A stretch of 33,239 nt of DNA from Natrinema gari JCM 14663 (GTDB lineage: Archaea > Halobacteriota > Halobacteria > Halobacteriales > Natrialbaceae): positions 1 to 33,239 of the forward strand of contig NZ_AOIJ01000053.1 in assembly GCF_000337175.1 (NCBI RefSeq). Reading direction: 5' to 3'. The translations under genes and the position numbers were made by a program. The notes below the pieces were generated by a model. The model was not told the origin of the DNA. It did no database searches and was given only the letters and a program-made list of their open reading frames with translations. Positions 23,912 through 33,215 of this stretch are shown one piece after another (the stretch's first letter is position 1; the number at the start of each line of letters is the position of its first letter).

Positions 23912-25150
23912 ATGACCCGCGTGGCACTTGCGTTTTCGGGCGGTCTGGACACGACGGTCTGTGTCCCGCTGCTCGAGGAAGAATACGGATACGATGACGT
24001 GATCGGCGTTACCGTCGACGTCGGCCAACCGGCTGAGGAGTTCGACGAAGCCGAAGAAACTGCCGAAGCGCTCGGCCTCGACCACTACGTCGTCGACGCG
24101 CGAGCGGAATTCGCGCAACTCTGTCTCGAGAGCGTTCGTGCGAACGCGACCTATCAGGGCTACCCGCTTGGAACGGCGCTCGCCCGTCCCGTGATCGCGG
24201 AAGCGATCCTGGAGGTCGCAGAGGAACAGGACTGTACCGGCATCGCCCACGGCTGTACGGGCAAGGGCAACGACCAACTGCGCTTCGAGGCCGTCTGGCG
24301 TAGCTCCGACCTCGAAGTCATCGCCCCCGTGCGCGAACTCGGCCTCACCCGCGAGTGGGAGAAAGAGTACGCCGCCGAGAAGGACCTTCCAGTCGAGGGC
24401 GGCAGCGGCGGCGACTGGTCGATCGACACCAACATCTGGAGCCGCTCGGTCGAGGGCGACGACCTCGAGGATCCGAACTACGTCCCCTCGACGGAGATCT
24501 ACGCCTGGACCGAGGACCCCTCCGACGAGACCGAGGAGATCGAGATCACCTTCGAGAACGGCTACCCCGTCGCCGTCGACGGCCAGGAGTACGAGCCGGT
24601 CGCACTCATCGAGCACCTCAATGAACTCGCCGGCAGCTACGGTGTCGGCCGCACCGACATGATGGAAGACCGTATGCTCGGGCTGAAGGTCCGCGAGAAC
24701 TACGAGCACCCCGGCGCGACGACCCTCCTTGCCGCCCACGAGGCCCTCGAGGGGCTCGTCCTCACCCAGGAGGAGCGCCAGTTCAAGCAGCAAATCGACC
24801 AGCAGTGGTCCCAGAAGGGCTACGAGGGGTTGATCGACGCGCCGCTCGTGAGCGCGCTCGAGAGCTTCATCGACGAGACCCAGCAGCGCGTGACCGGCAC
24901 GGTCACGATCCGCTTCGAGGGTGGGCAGGCACGTCCGGTCGCTCGCGACAGCACGTTCGCGGCCTACTCGGCCGAGCACGCCTCATTCGACACCGAGACG
25001 GTCGGCAAGATCAAACAGGAAGACGCCACCGGCGTCGCGAAGTACCACGGCTTCCAGCGCCGCCTCGCGAACGAGGCGATCGCGGCCAACGCCGACGACG
25101 AGACGGTCGAACTCGCGACCGACGGGAGCGGGACGGGAGACGACCAGTAA
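23912..25150 (+). CDS. argG: Argininosuccinate synthase
   Basis: The 412-residue enzyme condenses citrulline and aspartate with ATP to argininosuccinate. The PP-loop SGGLDTT is at residues 9-15, and GIAHGCTGKGNDQLRFE (about 110-126) is the family's second signature. The length is normal. ATG 23912 gives MTRVALAFSGG; the upstream in-frame ATG 23891 would precede the likely transcription start. It is followed after 2 bp by argH, so the two form a transcription unit and probably serve the last two steps of arginine synthesis. Confidence 0.98.
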   Translation: MTRVALAFSGGLDTTVCVPLLEEEYGYDDVIGVTVDVGQPAEEFDEAEETAEALGLDHYVVDARAEFAQLCLESVRANATYQGYPLGTALARPVIAEAILEVAEEQDCTGIAHGCTGKGNDQLRFEAVWRSSDLEVIAPVRELGLTREWEKEYAAEKDLPVEGGSGGDWSIDTNIWSRSVEGDDLEDPNYVPSTEIYAWTEDPSDETEEIEITFENGYPVAVDGQEYEPVALIEHLNELAGSYGVGRTDMMEDRMLGLKVRENYEHPGATTLLAAHEALEGLVLTQEERQFKQQIDQQWSQKGYEGLIDAPLVSALESFIDETQQRVTGTVTIRFEGGQARPVARDSTFAAYSAEHASFDTETVGKIKQEDATGVAKYHGFQRRLANEAIAANADDETVELATDGSGTGDDQ

Positions 25151-25152
25151 TC

Positions 25153-26691
25153 ATGACCGAGGAGAGCGCTCACCACGGCGATGAGGCCACAGCCGATGGC
25201 GGCGGGCAGTCCGACGAACTGCGATCCTCGTCGGCGTATCGCTCTGACGGCGGCGACGAGGGTGTCGTCCGCCGGGACCGCTTCAGCGGCGGCCCCGCCC
25301 GGAGCTTCCTCTCCTCGCTCGCAGCGGACGACCGGATCTTCGAGGCCGACCTCGAGGTCGACCGCGCACACACGGTCATGCTCGCCGAGCAGGGCATCAT
25401 CGACGACGACGTGGCCGGGGAGATCCTGACCGCCCTCGACGCGATCGAAGTCGACGGCCACGGCTCCTTGCCCGACGGCGAGGACGTCCACGAGGCCATC
25501 GAGACCGCAGTCATCCAGCGCAGCGGCGCGGACGGCGGGAAGATGCACACCGCACGGTCGCGCAACGACGAGGTCGCGGCCTGCATCCGCTATCGCCTGC
25601 GCGAGGACGTTCTCGAGGCAATCGAGACCACGCTCGCGCTGCGCGAGTCGCTCGTCGACGTCGCCGACGCCCACACCGAGACGATCATGCCCGGCTACAC
25701 CCACCTCCAGCCCGCCCAGCCGACCACCGTAGCCCACTGGGCGCTGGCCTACGAGGGCGCGGTTCGCCGCGACACCGAACGGCTGCTCGGGTCCTACGGC
25801 CGGATCAACCAGTCGCCGCTGGGCGGCGCGGCGTTCGCGGGCACGACCTTCGACATCGACCGCGAGCGCGTCGCCGACCTGCTGGGCTTCGACGGGCTGG
25901 TGGTAAATTCGATGGACGCCGCCTCGAGCCGGGATTTCCTGCTCGAGGCGACCCAGGCGCTGTCGACCCACGCCACGACGCTGTCGGGGCTGGCGGAGGA
26001 CGTCATCATCTTCGCGAACCGCGGGTTCGTCGATCTCTCGGACGACTACTCCTCGACGTCGTCGATCATGCCCCAGAAGAAGAACCCGGACACGCTGGAA
26101 CTGGTCCGCGCGGTCGCGGGCGATGCAGCCAGCGGCGTTCAGGGGCTGACGACGACGTTGAAGGGGCTGCCCCGCGCGTACAACCGCGACCTCCAGCGGG
26201 CGACGACCCACGCCTGGGAGACCGTCGACGCGGTCACCGAGGCCAGCGAGGTCGCGGCAGGTGCGGTGGCGACGGCCGACTGGAACGAGGCGGCCCTCGC
26301 CGCGGCGGCCGGCGACGGCTTCTCCACGGCGACCGGCGTCGCGGACCTACTGGCGGCCAACGGGGTACCGTTCCGGACGGCGCACGAACTCGTGGCGCTC
26401 GCGGCCGACGACGGTGCCGACTACGACGCCCTCGAGGCCGCCGCTCAGGACGTTCTCGGCGAATCGCTCGCGGCCCACGTCGAACCCGCGGCCGTCGAAA
26501 CGGCGCTCGAACCGGCCGAAAGCGTCGCGAGCCGCGACTCGCAGGGCGGCCCCGCGCCCGACGCGGTCGCGCCCCAGATCGAGTCGGCTCGCGAGTCGCT
26601 CGCGGCCGACGAGGAGTCGCGTGCAGCCGCGATCGACGCGCTCGAGACGGCACGCGAGGCGCTCCGGTCGGAGGTGAACGGCTATGTCTGA
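25153..26691 (+). CDS. argH: Argininosuccinate lyase
   Basis: The 512-residue enzyme splits argininosuccinate into arginine and fumarate. Family motifs are GGKMHTARSRNDEVA (about 128-142), YTHLQPAQPTT (182-192, with H184) and the mobile-loop signature SSIMPQKKNP (303-312). The first 35 residues are a Ser/Gly/Asp-rich extension not needed for the fold. The C-terminal 100 residues include an acidic Ala-rich insertion (around 455-480) typical of halophilic forms. It lies 2 bp after argG. A 228-bp gap with its own promoter separates it from lysW. Confidence 0.97.
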   Translation: MTEESAHHGDEATADGGGQSDELRSSSAYRSDGGDEGVVRRDRFSGGPARSFLSSLAADDRIFEADLEVDRAHTVMLAEQGIIDDDVAGEILTALDAIEVDGHGSLPDGEDVHEAIETAVIQRSGADGGKMHTARSRNDEVAACIRYRLREDVLEAIETTLALRESLVDVADAHTETIMPGYTHLQPAQPTTVAHWALAYEGAVRRDTERLLGSYGRINQSPLGGAAFAGTTFDIDRERVADLLGFDGLVVNSMDAASSRDFLLEATQALSTHATTLSGLAEDVIIFANRGFVDLSDDYSSTSSIMPQKKNPDTLELVRAVAGDAASGVQGLTTTLKGLPRAYNRDLQRATTHAWETVDAVTEASEVAAGAVATADWNEAALAAAAGDGFSTATGVADLLAANGVPFRTAHELVALAADDGADYDALEAAAQDVLGESLAAHVEPAAVETALEPAESVASRDSQGGPAPDAVAPQIESARESLAADEESRAAAIDALETAREALRSEVNGYV

Positions 26692-26882
26692 GGGCGGCTG
26701 TCGCCTGTCCGGTACGGGTCGACGGGCGACGCCACACGCCGCCGTTCGGCCGGGTCGGCGGCGATCCCCGCGGGGGGACAAAATACTGAATACATGATAT
26801 GGGGAACGAAAATCGTGGTCTATTGGGCGTGAGGCTCCATTAGAGTGGCGTGTAGATAGTATAATCTTTCTGGTAGGTTCGA

Positions 26883-26893
26883 AGGATTTAAGG
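26883..26893 (+). promoter_or_regulatory. Promoter of the lysW-argE operon
   Basis: AGGATTTAAGG is centred about 31 nt before the lysW ATG at 26920, with a predicted start near 26915. The 26780-26885 stretch upstream is A/T-rich compared with its surroundings and is the likely regulatory region. Bases 26692-26779 show nothing else. Confidence 0.65.
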
Positions 26894-26919
26894 TATCCCG
26901 GAACACACATGGGAGTACA

Positions 26920-27084
26920 ATGACCGAATGCGTCGAGTGTGGGGCCGAAGTGTCCCTGCACGACGATTTGGAAGTGGGAGAGATCATCGACTGTACGACC
27001 TGTGGAGCCGAGTTGGAGGTCGTCGACACGGAGCCGCCAGTCCTCGATCGAGCCCCCGAGCTCGAAGAGGACTGGGGTGAGTGA
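26920..27084 (+). CDS. lysW: Amino-group carrier protein LysW/ArgW
   Basis: The 54-residue carrier is too short for ordinary gene finders' length limits. It has a zinc ribbon of CVEC (4-7) and CTTC (25-28), an acidic body, and the invariant C-terminus EDWGE. The gamma-carboxyl of the last Glu is the attachment point for the amino group of glutamate (or aminoadipate). Intermediates stay bound until the hydrolase releases ornithine (or lysine). Its stop overlaps the GTG start of the ligase by 4 nt (27081-27084). Being surrounded by argG, argH and argF, it most likely serves arginine synthesis. Confidence 0.96.
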   Translation: MTECVECGAEVSLHDDLEVGEIIDCTTCGAELEVVDTEPPVLDRAPELEEDWGE

Positions 27085-27962
27085 CCTTGCACGTAGGACT
27101 CCTCTACTCACGGATCCGCAAGGACGAGAAGCTCCTCCTCACCGAGCTTCGCGAGCGTGACCACGAGGTCACGAAGATCGACGTCCGCAAACAGACCTTC
27201 GACATCTCGGCGGCTCCCGCGGCGTTCGACGGCCTCGATATCGTCGTCGATCGCTGTCTCGCCACGAGCCGGAGCCTGTACGCCACGCAGTTCTTCGAGG
27301 CCTACGGCATCCCCGTGGTCAACAGCCACGAGACCGCCGATATCTGCGCTGACAAGGTGCAAAACAGCCTCGCCCTCGAGAAGGCGGGCGTGCCCACCCC
27401 CGCAACGAAGGTCGCGTTCACCAAAGAGACCGCGATGGAGGCCATCGAGGAGTTCGGCTATCCGTGCGTGCTCAAACCCGTCGTTGGGTCCTGGGGCCGG
27501 CTGATGGCCAAGATCGACTCCGAGTCGGCCGCGGAGGCCATTCTCGAGCACAAGGCGACGCTTGGCCACTACGAGCACAAGGTGTTCTACGTCCAGGAGT
27601 TCGTGGAGAAGCCCGGGCGTGACATCCGCGTGCTCGCGACCGACGGCGAACCCATCGCCGCGATGGTCCGCTCGTCGGACCACTGGATCACCAACGCCGC
27701 GAAGGGTGCGGAGACGGATGTCTTCGAACTCGATGACGAGGCGCTGGCACTCGTTCGGAAGGCCAGCGACGCCGTCGGCGGCGGCCTGTTGGGCATCGAC
27801 CTGATGGAAATCGGCGATTCGTATACGGTCCACGAGGTCAATCACACCGTCGAGTTCAAGGCCCTCGACGACGCCGTCGAGACGGACATCGCGGCCACCG
27901 TCGTCGACTGGCTCGAGGGGAAAGCCGACGCGGCCGCCGACGAACTCGAGGTGACCGCCTGA
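27081..27962 (+). CDS. argX: LysW-glutamate ligase ArgX/LysX (ATP-grasp)
   Basis: The 293-residue ATP-grasp ligase joins the amino group of glutamate to the C-terminal Glu of LysW. Visible features are RSLYATQFFEAYGIPVVNS (about 63-81), the ATP-binding PCVLKPVVGSWGRLMAKI (about 132-149) and the metal/ATP site HEVNHTVEFKALDDA near 257-271. The family is close to RimK. The start is GTG 27081, overlapping lysW. Sequence alone does not separate glutamate-specific ArgX from aminoadipate-specific LysX; the operon argues for ArgX. Confidence 0.92.
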   Translation: MTLHVGLLYSRIRKDEKLLLTELRERDHEVTKIDVRKQTFDISAAPAAFDGLDIVVDRCLATSRSLYATQFFEAYGIPVVNSHETADICADKVQNSLALEKAGVPTPATKVAFTKETAMEAIEEFGYPCVLKPVVGSWGRLMAKIDSESAAEAILEHKATLGHYEHKVFYVQEFVEKPGRDIRVLATDGEPIAAMVRSSDHWITNAAKGAETDVFELDDEALALVRKASDAVGGGLLGIDLMEIGDSYTVHEVNHTVEFKALDDAVETDIAATVVDWLEGKADAAADELEVTA

Positions 27963-29038
27963 TGGCGGTCGGGACCGAGACCGGTGCGGACGCAAACGCC
28001 GAGACGGTCACCGCGAGCGTCGTCGGCGGCTCCGGCTTCACGGGCGGCGAACTGCTCCGCTTGCTCGCGGGCCACCCGAACGTCGCGATCAGCGAGGTCA
28101 CGAGCCGGTCGAAGGCCGGCAAGAGCGTCGGCTCCGTTCACCCGCCGCTGCGCGGGTCGGACCTGCGCTTTACCGAGCCCGACGACCTCGAGTCCGTCGA
28201 CGTGCTCTTCGCGGCGACGCCACACGGCGTCTCCATGGGCCGGATCGACGAGTTCTTCGAGGTGGCGGACACGGTCGTCGACCTCTCGGCGGACTTCCGC
28301 CTCGAGAGCGAGGCGCAGTACGACGAGTGGTACGACGGCCACGAGGCACCCGAGTACCTCGAAACGGCCGAATATGCCCTTCCCGAGATCAACCGCGACG
28401 GGCTCGAGGGTGCCGAGCTGATCGCCGGCGGCGGCTGTAACGCCACCGCGACGATCCTCGGGCTCTATCCGCTGTTCGAGCACGGGCTTCTGGAGGGCGG
28501 CGAGCGGATCGTCGTCGACGTGAAGGTCGGCTCTTCCGAGGGCGGCGCGGGCGGCGGCGAGGCCTCGAGCCACCCCGAGCGCTCGGGGGTCGTGCGTCCG
28601 TACGCGCCGACGGGCCACCGCCACGAGGCCGAAATCGAACAGTTCCTCGGTACGTCGGTCGCGTTCACCTGCCACGCCGTGGACATGGTCCGCGGTGCCA
28701 GCGCGACGAGCCACGTCTTCCCCTCGAGTCCGGTCTCGAAGGGCGACCTCTGGCAGGCCTATCGGGGCTGCTACGAGGACGAGCCGTTCGTCCGGATGGC
28801 CGCCGGCGGCTCCGGCGTCTACCGCTATCCCGAACCGAAGGCGGTCGCCGGGACGAACCTCGCCGAGGTCGGCTTCGAACTCGACCCGTCGAACGAGCGC
28901 ATCGTCGTCTTCTCGGCGATCGACAACATGATGAAAGGCTCCGCGGGGCAGGCGGTCCACGCCGCCAACGTCGCGCTGGGGCTCGCGGAGACGGCCGGAC
29001 TCGAGTTTACGGGGCTCCACCCCGTGGGGGCACCCTAA
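27962..29038 (+). CDS. argC: [LysW]-glutamyl phosphate reductase (ArgC/LysY)
   Basis: The 358-residue NADPH-dependent reductase makes the semialdehyde from LysW-bound glutamyl phosphate. The Rossmann motif GGSGFTGGE is at 22-30, the catalytic Cys is C159 in GGGCNATA, and the His of PTGHRHEAE follows (around 217-221). The first 16 residues are a hydrophilic extension. It overlaps lysX/argX by one base (TGATG at 27960-27964), so translation is coupled. It is homologous to classical ArgC. Confidence 0.95.
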   Translation: MAVGTETGADANAETVTASVVGGSGFTGGELLRLLAGHPNVAISEVTSRSKAGKSVGSVHPPLRGSDLRFTEPDDLESVDVLFAATPHGVSMGRIDEFFEVADTVVDLSADFRLESEAQYDEWYDGHEAPEYLETAEYALPEINRDGLEGAELIAGGGCNATATILGLYPLFEHGLLEGGERIVVDVKVGSSEGGAGGGEASSHPERSGVVRPYAPTGHRHEAEIEQFLGTSVAFTCHAVDMVRGASATSHVFPSSPVSKGDLWQAYRGCYEDEPFVRMAAGGSGVYRYPEPKAVAGTNLAEVGFELDPSNERIVVFSAIDNMMKGSAGQAVHAANVALGLAETAGLEFTGLHPVGAP

Positions 29039-29039
29039 C

Positions 29040-29897
29040 ATGACGACCGTCGTGAAGATCGGCGGCGCACGCGCCGTCGACCCTGACGGTGCCCTCGCGG
29101 ACGTCGCGCGCCTCGTCGAGGACGGCGAAGACGTGGTCCTCACGCACGGCGGGTCGACCGCCGTCGACGAAACGCTCGCGGAACTCGGCGAGGAGCCGAC
29201 CTACGTCGAAACGCCCGGCGGCGTCGTCGGTCGTTTCACCGACGAGCGCACCATGGAGGTCTTCAAGATGGTGATGCCAGGCAAGCTCAACACCGATCTG
29301 GTCGAGCGCCTGCACAACGAGGGCGTAAACGCCGTCGGCCTCTCCGGCACGGACGGCAAACTGCTCGAGGGCAAACGCAAGTCCGCTGTCCGCGTGAAGG
29401 AGGACGGTAAGAAGAAGATCAAACGCGGCGACCACTCCGGTACGATCGAGTCGGTCAATGCCGACCTGCTCGAGACGACCCTCGCGGGCGGCTACACGCC
29501 CGTCGTCTCCGTTCCGGTTCTCGGAACGGAGCAATCCGGCGGCTACACCGCGGTCAACGCCGATGCCGACCGCGCCGCGGCCGCGATCGCCGGCGCGCTC
29601 GAGGCCGATCTCGTCGTGCTGACGGACGTCTCGGGGATCTACGAGGACCCCGACGACGAATCGACCAAGATCGACGCAGCCGCGACGCCCGAGGAGTTCG
29701 CGGCCGTCGAGGACGCCGCTGAAGGGTTCATGACGAAGAAGGTCATGGCCGCCGCGGAGGCCCTCGAGGGCGGAGCCGCGTCGGTAACCGTCGCAAGCGC
29801 CAACGCCGACGAACCGATCACGAGCGCGCTGGAAGGCGAGGGCACGACGCTCGAGCCCGGTGTGCTCGCGGACGACGGCGAGGAGGTGGCCCAATGA
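29040..29897 (+). CDS. argB: [LysW]-glutamate kinase (ArgB/LysZ)
   Basis: The 285-residue amino-acid kinase begins TTVVKIGGARAVDPDG and has LTHGGSTAVDETL (about 34-46), the substrate-binding YTAVNADADRAAAAIA (about 163-178) and LVVLTDVSGIYEDP (about 185-198). It phosphorylates the gamma-carboxyl of LysW-bound glutamate. A lysine-rich stretch (RVKEDGKKKIKRGD, about 118-131) is unusual in this acidic proteome and could contact the strongly negative LysW carrier. It starts 1 bp after the argC stop and overlaps argD by ATGA. Confidence 0.94.
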   Translation: MTTVVKIGGARAVDPDGALADVARLVEDGEDVVLTHGGSTAVDETLAELGEEPTYVETPGGVVGRFTDERTMEVFKMVMPGKLNTDLVERLHNEGVNAVGLSGTDGKLLEGKRKSAVRVKEDGKKKIKRGDHSGTIESVNADLLETTLAGGYTPVVSVPVLGTEQSGGYTAVNADADRAAAAIAGALEADLVVLTDVSGIYEDPDDESTKIDAAATPEEFAAVEDAAEGFMTKKVMAAAEALEGGAASVTVASANADEPITSALEGEGTTLEPGVLADDGEEVAQ

Positions 29898-31048
29898 GCG
29901 ACCTCGATTTCGTTTCCGGGAGCAAGCCGATCGGTCTCGAGCGCGGTGAGGGGGCGTTCCTCTATACCGCCGACGGTACGGAATATCTGGACGCCGGCGC
30001 GAGCTACGCCTGTACCCCGCTGGGCCACTCTCACCCGGCGGTCGTCGAGGCCGTTCAGGAACAGGTCGGCGACCTAACGTTCGTCGACTCCTCCTATCCC
30101 GTCGCGGCCCGCGAGAACGCCTATGCCTCGCTCGTCGCGGCCGCGCCCGACGGCCTCGAGAGTGCCTGGTTCTGTAACTCCGGGACCGAGGCCAACGAGG
30201 CCGCCCTGAAGTTCGCGCGGTCGGCGACCGGCGAGTCGAAGATCGTCGCCGCGACCCGCTCGTTCCACGGGCGGACGATGGGGTCGCTCGCCGCCACCTG
30301 GAAGGACAAGTACAAGAAGCCCTACGAGCCCCTGGCCGGCGATGTCGAGTTCGTCCCCTACGGCGACGGCCAGGAGCTCGCCGACGCCGTCGACGACGAG
30401 ACCGCGGCCGTGATCCTCGAGCCGATCCAGGGCGAGGGTGGGATCAACGTCCCGTCGACGGGGTATCTCGAAACCGCCCGCGAACTGACCGCGGACGCCG
30501 GCGCGGCGCTCGTCTTGGACGAGGTCCAGACCGGCATGGGTCGTACCGGCGAGATGTGGGCCTGTCAGCACGCGGGCGTCACGCCCGACGTCCTGACGAC
30601 GGCGAAGGGGCTTGGCAACGGCCTGCCCGTCGGCGCGGTCGCGGTCCAAGACTGGATCGCCGACGGCGCGGCCTCGCACAACGCCACGTTCAGCGGCGGC
30701 CCCGTCGTCGCCGCGGCGGTCCACGCGACCGTCTCGACGCTGCTCGAGGAGGCGTGGCCCGCCCACGCCGCCACCCTCGGTGACTTCCTCGTGACCGAAC
30801 TCGAGGCAGCGCTGGGCGATGTGGTCCGCGAGGTCCGCGGCCGCGGTCTCCTCGTCGGCATCGAGTTGAAACGCGGGGCGAACCGGGTCGCCCGCGATCT
30901 GGCGATGAACCAGCAGGTCCTCGCGTTGCCTGCTGGCCGGACCGTGCTGCGGCTGTTGCCGCCGCTCGTGATCGACGAGGCCGACGCGGAGCATCTCGTG
31001 GACGCGCTGACAGCGACCATCGCACCCGAGACCGACTCCGACGCATGA
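29894..31048 (+). CDS. argD: [LysW]-ornithine/lysine aminotransferase (ArgD/LysJ)
   Basis: The 384-residue class III PLP aminotransferase has the PLP phosphate-binding CNSGTEANEAALK (94-106), the pyridine-N Asp D209 in LVLDEVQTGMGRTG and the Schiff-base Lys K238 in TTAKGLGNGLP. It converts LysW-bound glutamate semialdehyde to LysW-ornithine. It overlaps the next gene by ATGA (31045-31048), so four consecutive genes are coupled. Length and motifs are normal. Confidence 0.96.
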   Translation: MSDLDFVSGSKPIGLERGEGAFLYTADGTEYLDAGASYACTPLGHSHPAVVEAVQEQVGDLTFVDSSYPVAARENAYASLVAAAPDGLESAWFCNSGTEANEAALKFARSATGESKIVAATRSFHGRTMGSLAATWKDKYKKPYEPLAGDVEFVPYGDGQELADAVDDETAAVILEPIQGEGGINVPSTGYLETARELTADAGAALVLDEVQTGMGRTGEMWACQHAGVTPDVLTTAKGLGNGLPVGAVAVQDWIADGAASHNATFSGGPVVAAAVHATVSTLLEEAWPAHAATLGDFLVTELEAALGDVVREVRGRGLLVGIELKRGANRVARDLAMNQQVLALPAGRTVLRLLPPLVIDEADAEHLVDALTATIAPETDSDA

Positions 31049-32154
31049 GTGCAACCATGGAAGACACCACCGATGTCTCGCTCGAGGCGGCCCGCGACCT
31101 CCTGATCGATCTCGTCGCCACACCGTCGCCGTCCGGCGAAGAGGAGGCCGCTGCCGAGCGCCTTGTCGAGTTCTTCGACGCCTACGGTCGCGAGGCGTGG
31201 ACCGACGCGGTCGGCAACGTTCGCGCCCCGGCGGACGACGCCGTCCTCCTGACATCACACGTCGATACCGTCCCCGGCGAGATTCCGGTCCGCGTCGACG
31301 CTGCGGACGCCGCGGACGAGGACGCCGGAATCGCCACCGCGGGGGCGGAACTCCTCTGGGGGAGAGGCAGCGTCGACGCGACGGGGCCGCTGGCGGCGAT
31401 GGCCGTCGCGGCCGTCCGGACCGGCGTCTCCTTCGTCGGCGTCGTCCAGGAGGAGACGAGTTCCATGGGTGCCCGCCACCTCGTGGCCGACCGGGAGGCC
31501 GAACCCGACGCCGTCGTCAACGGCGAGCCAAGCGGCGCGACGGGCATCACGCTCGGCTACCGTGGTTTCCTCAACGGGACGTACGTCGCGACCAGCGAAT
31601 CGGGCCACACCTCCCGGCCCGAACCCAACGCCATCCAGCACGCGACGAACTGGTGGACGGGCGTCGAAGCCGCGTTCGAACAGGACGACGACGCGCCCGT
31701 CTTCGAGCGCGTGACCGCCAAACCCGTCGCTATCGACGGCGGGATCACCGAGGACGGCCTTTCCGTGGAAGCGGCCCTCGAGGCCCAGTTGCGGGTTCCC
31801 CCGTCGATGGATATCGAGACGGTCCGCGAGACGGCCGAGGCGGAACTCGAGATCGGGACCGTCTCCTGGGACGAGCCGATCCCGCCGGTGATGGAGAGTC
31901 CCCGTACCGAAGTCGCCCGCGCGTTCCGGGCGGCCATCCGCGCGGAGGACGGCGAGCCGCGCTTGCTTCGCAAGACCGGGACCAGCGACATGAACCTCTA
32001 CGCCGACGCCTGGGACTGTCCCATGGTGACCTACGGCCCCGGCAACTCCGAACTCGACCACGCGCCTGACGAACGCCTCTCGTTGCCGGAGTTCGATCAG
32101 TCGATCGCGGTCTTAGAGCGGGTCGCGACGACGCTTCGCGAGGACGACGAATGA
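31045..32154 (+). CDS. argE: [LysW]-ornithine/lysine hydrolase (ArgE/LysK)
   Basis: The 369-residue M20-type metallopeptidase releases ornithine from LysW. Metal-site features are TSHVDTVPG (H72, D74), GRGSVDATGP (D111), VQEETSSMG (E136/E137) and, near the C-terminus, NSELDHAPDERLS (His ligand). The dimerisation domain lies at about 170-280. Two in-frame Met codons (31045 and 31057) are possible; 31045 overlaps argD by ATGA and is preferred. It is followed by a 52-bp gap before argF. Confidence 0.93.
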   Translation: MSATMEDTTDVSLEAARDLLIDLVATPSPSGEEEAAAERLVEFFDAYGREAWTDAVGNVRAPADDAVLLTSHVDTVPGEIPVRVDAADAADEDAGIATAGAELLWGRGSVDATGPLAAMAVAAVRTGVSFVGVVQEETSSMGARHLVADREAEPDAVVNGEPSGATGITLGYRGFLNGTYVATSESGHTSRPEPNAIQHATNWWTGVEAAFEQDDDAPVFERVTAKPVAIDGGITEDGLSVEAALEAQLRVPPSMDIETVRETAEAELEIGTVSWDEPIPPVMESPRTEVARAFRAAIRAEDGEPRLLRKTGTSDMNLYADAWDCPMVTYGPGNSELDHAPDERLSLPEFDQSIAVLERVATTLREDDE

Positions 32155-32206
32155 CGGCGGCGAAGACACTGACAGCAGCACAACCACAGACACGCAGTGA
32201 TCAGCC

Positions 32207-33127
32207 ATGACGACCGATTCCGATCCGACACACTTCCTCGACATCGACGATGTCTCGCACGACGACCTCCTGACGATCCTCGAGCAGGCCGGCGAGTACA
32301 AGCGCGCCCAGCGGGCGGGCGAGGAGCACGCCGACCTCGACGGGCGGACCCTCGGGATGATCTTCCAAAAACCGAGCACGCGGACTCGCGTCTCCTTCGA
32401 GACGGGCATGACCCAACTCGGCGGCCACGCCGTCTTCCTCGGCGAAGACGACATCCAACTCGGCCGCGGCGAGCCGCTGAAGGACACCGCACGGACCCTC
32501 TCGCGGTACGTCGACGCGGTGATGGCCCGCGTGTTCAAACACGAGAACGCTGAGGTGCTCGCGGAGTACTCGTCAGTACCGATCGTCAACGGCCTCACCG
32601 ACGACGCTCACCCCTGCCAGACGCTCGCGGATCTGCTGACGATTCGGGAACACATGGGTGGGCTCGAGGACGTCTCGGCGGTCTGGATCGGCGACGGCAA
32701 CAACGTCGCGCAGTCGTTCGCGCTCGGCGCGGCGCTGACCGGTATCGACCTGACGGTCGCGACGCCCCCGGGCTACGGGATCGACGACGCTGTCCTCAAT
32801 CGCGCGCGGAACCTGGGTGGCGATCCGACGCTCACGACCGATCCCGTCGCGGCGGTCAGCGACGCCGACATCATCTACACGGACGTCTGGATCAGTATGG
32901 GACAGGAGGACGAACGCGATGTCCGTATGAACGACTTCGAGGGCTTCCAGGTGTGTTCAGACCTGCTCGAGCACGCCCCCGAGGCGTCGGTGATGCACTG
33001 TCTGCCGGCCCATCGCGGCGAGGAGATCACCGATGCGGTCATCGAAGGCGACCGTTCGATCGTCTTCGATCAGGCCGAGAATCGGCTTCACGCCCAGAAG
33101 GCGTTGCTGAGTTGGGTGCTCGAGTGA
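32207..33127 (+). CDS. argF: Ornithine carbamoyltransferase
   Basis: The 306-residue enzyme makes citrulline from ornithine and carbamoyl phosphate. The carbamoyl-phosphate site STRTR is at 57-61, HPCQ at 135-138, and the ornithine/Cys loop HCLPAHRG starts at H264. The SMG loop (VWISMGQE, about 228-235) identifies an ornithine- rather than aspartate-binding transferase. It completes the cluster. Bases 33128-33215 after it are noncoding up to the adapter. Confidence 0.98.
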   Translation: MTTDSDPTHFLDIDDVSHDDLLTILEQAGEYKRAQRAGEEHADLDGRTLGMIFQKPSTRTRVSFETGMTQLGGHAVFLGEDDIQLGRGEPLKDTARTLSRYVDAVMARVFKHENAEVLAEYSSVPIVNGLTDDAHPCQTLADLLTIREHMGGLEDVSAVWIGDGNNVAQSFALGAALTGIDLTVATPPGYGIDDAVLNRARNLGGDPTLTTDPVAAVSDADIIYTDVWISMGQEDERDVRMNDFEGFQVCSDLLEHAPEASVMHCLPAHRGEEITDAVIEGDRSIVFDQAENRLHAQKALLSWVLE

Positions 33128-33215
33128 GCCCGCCGGCCCGACGGGAGCGGGCCACGCTACGGGACGGTTCTACCCGCGATACGTGGACAGTCGCGGGACG
33201 ACGGCGGCGTAGACG

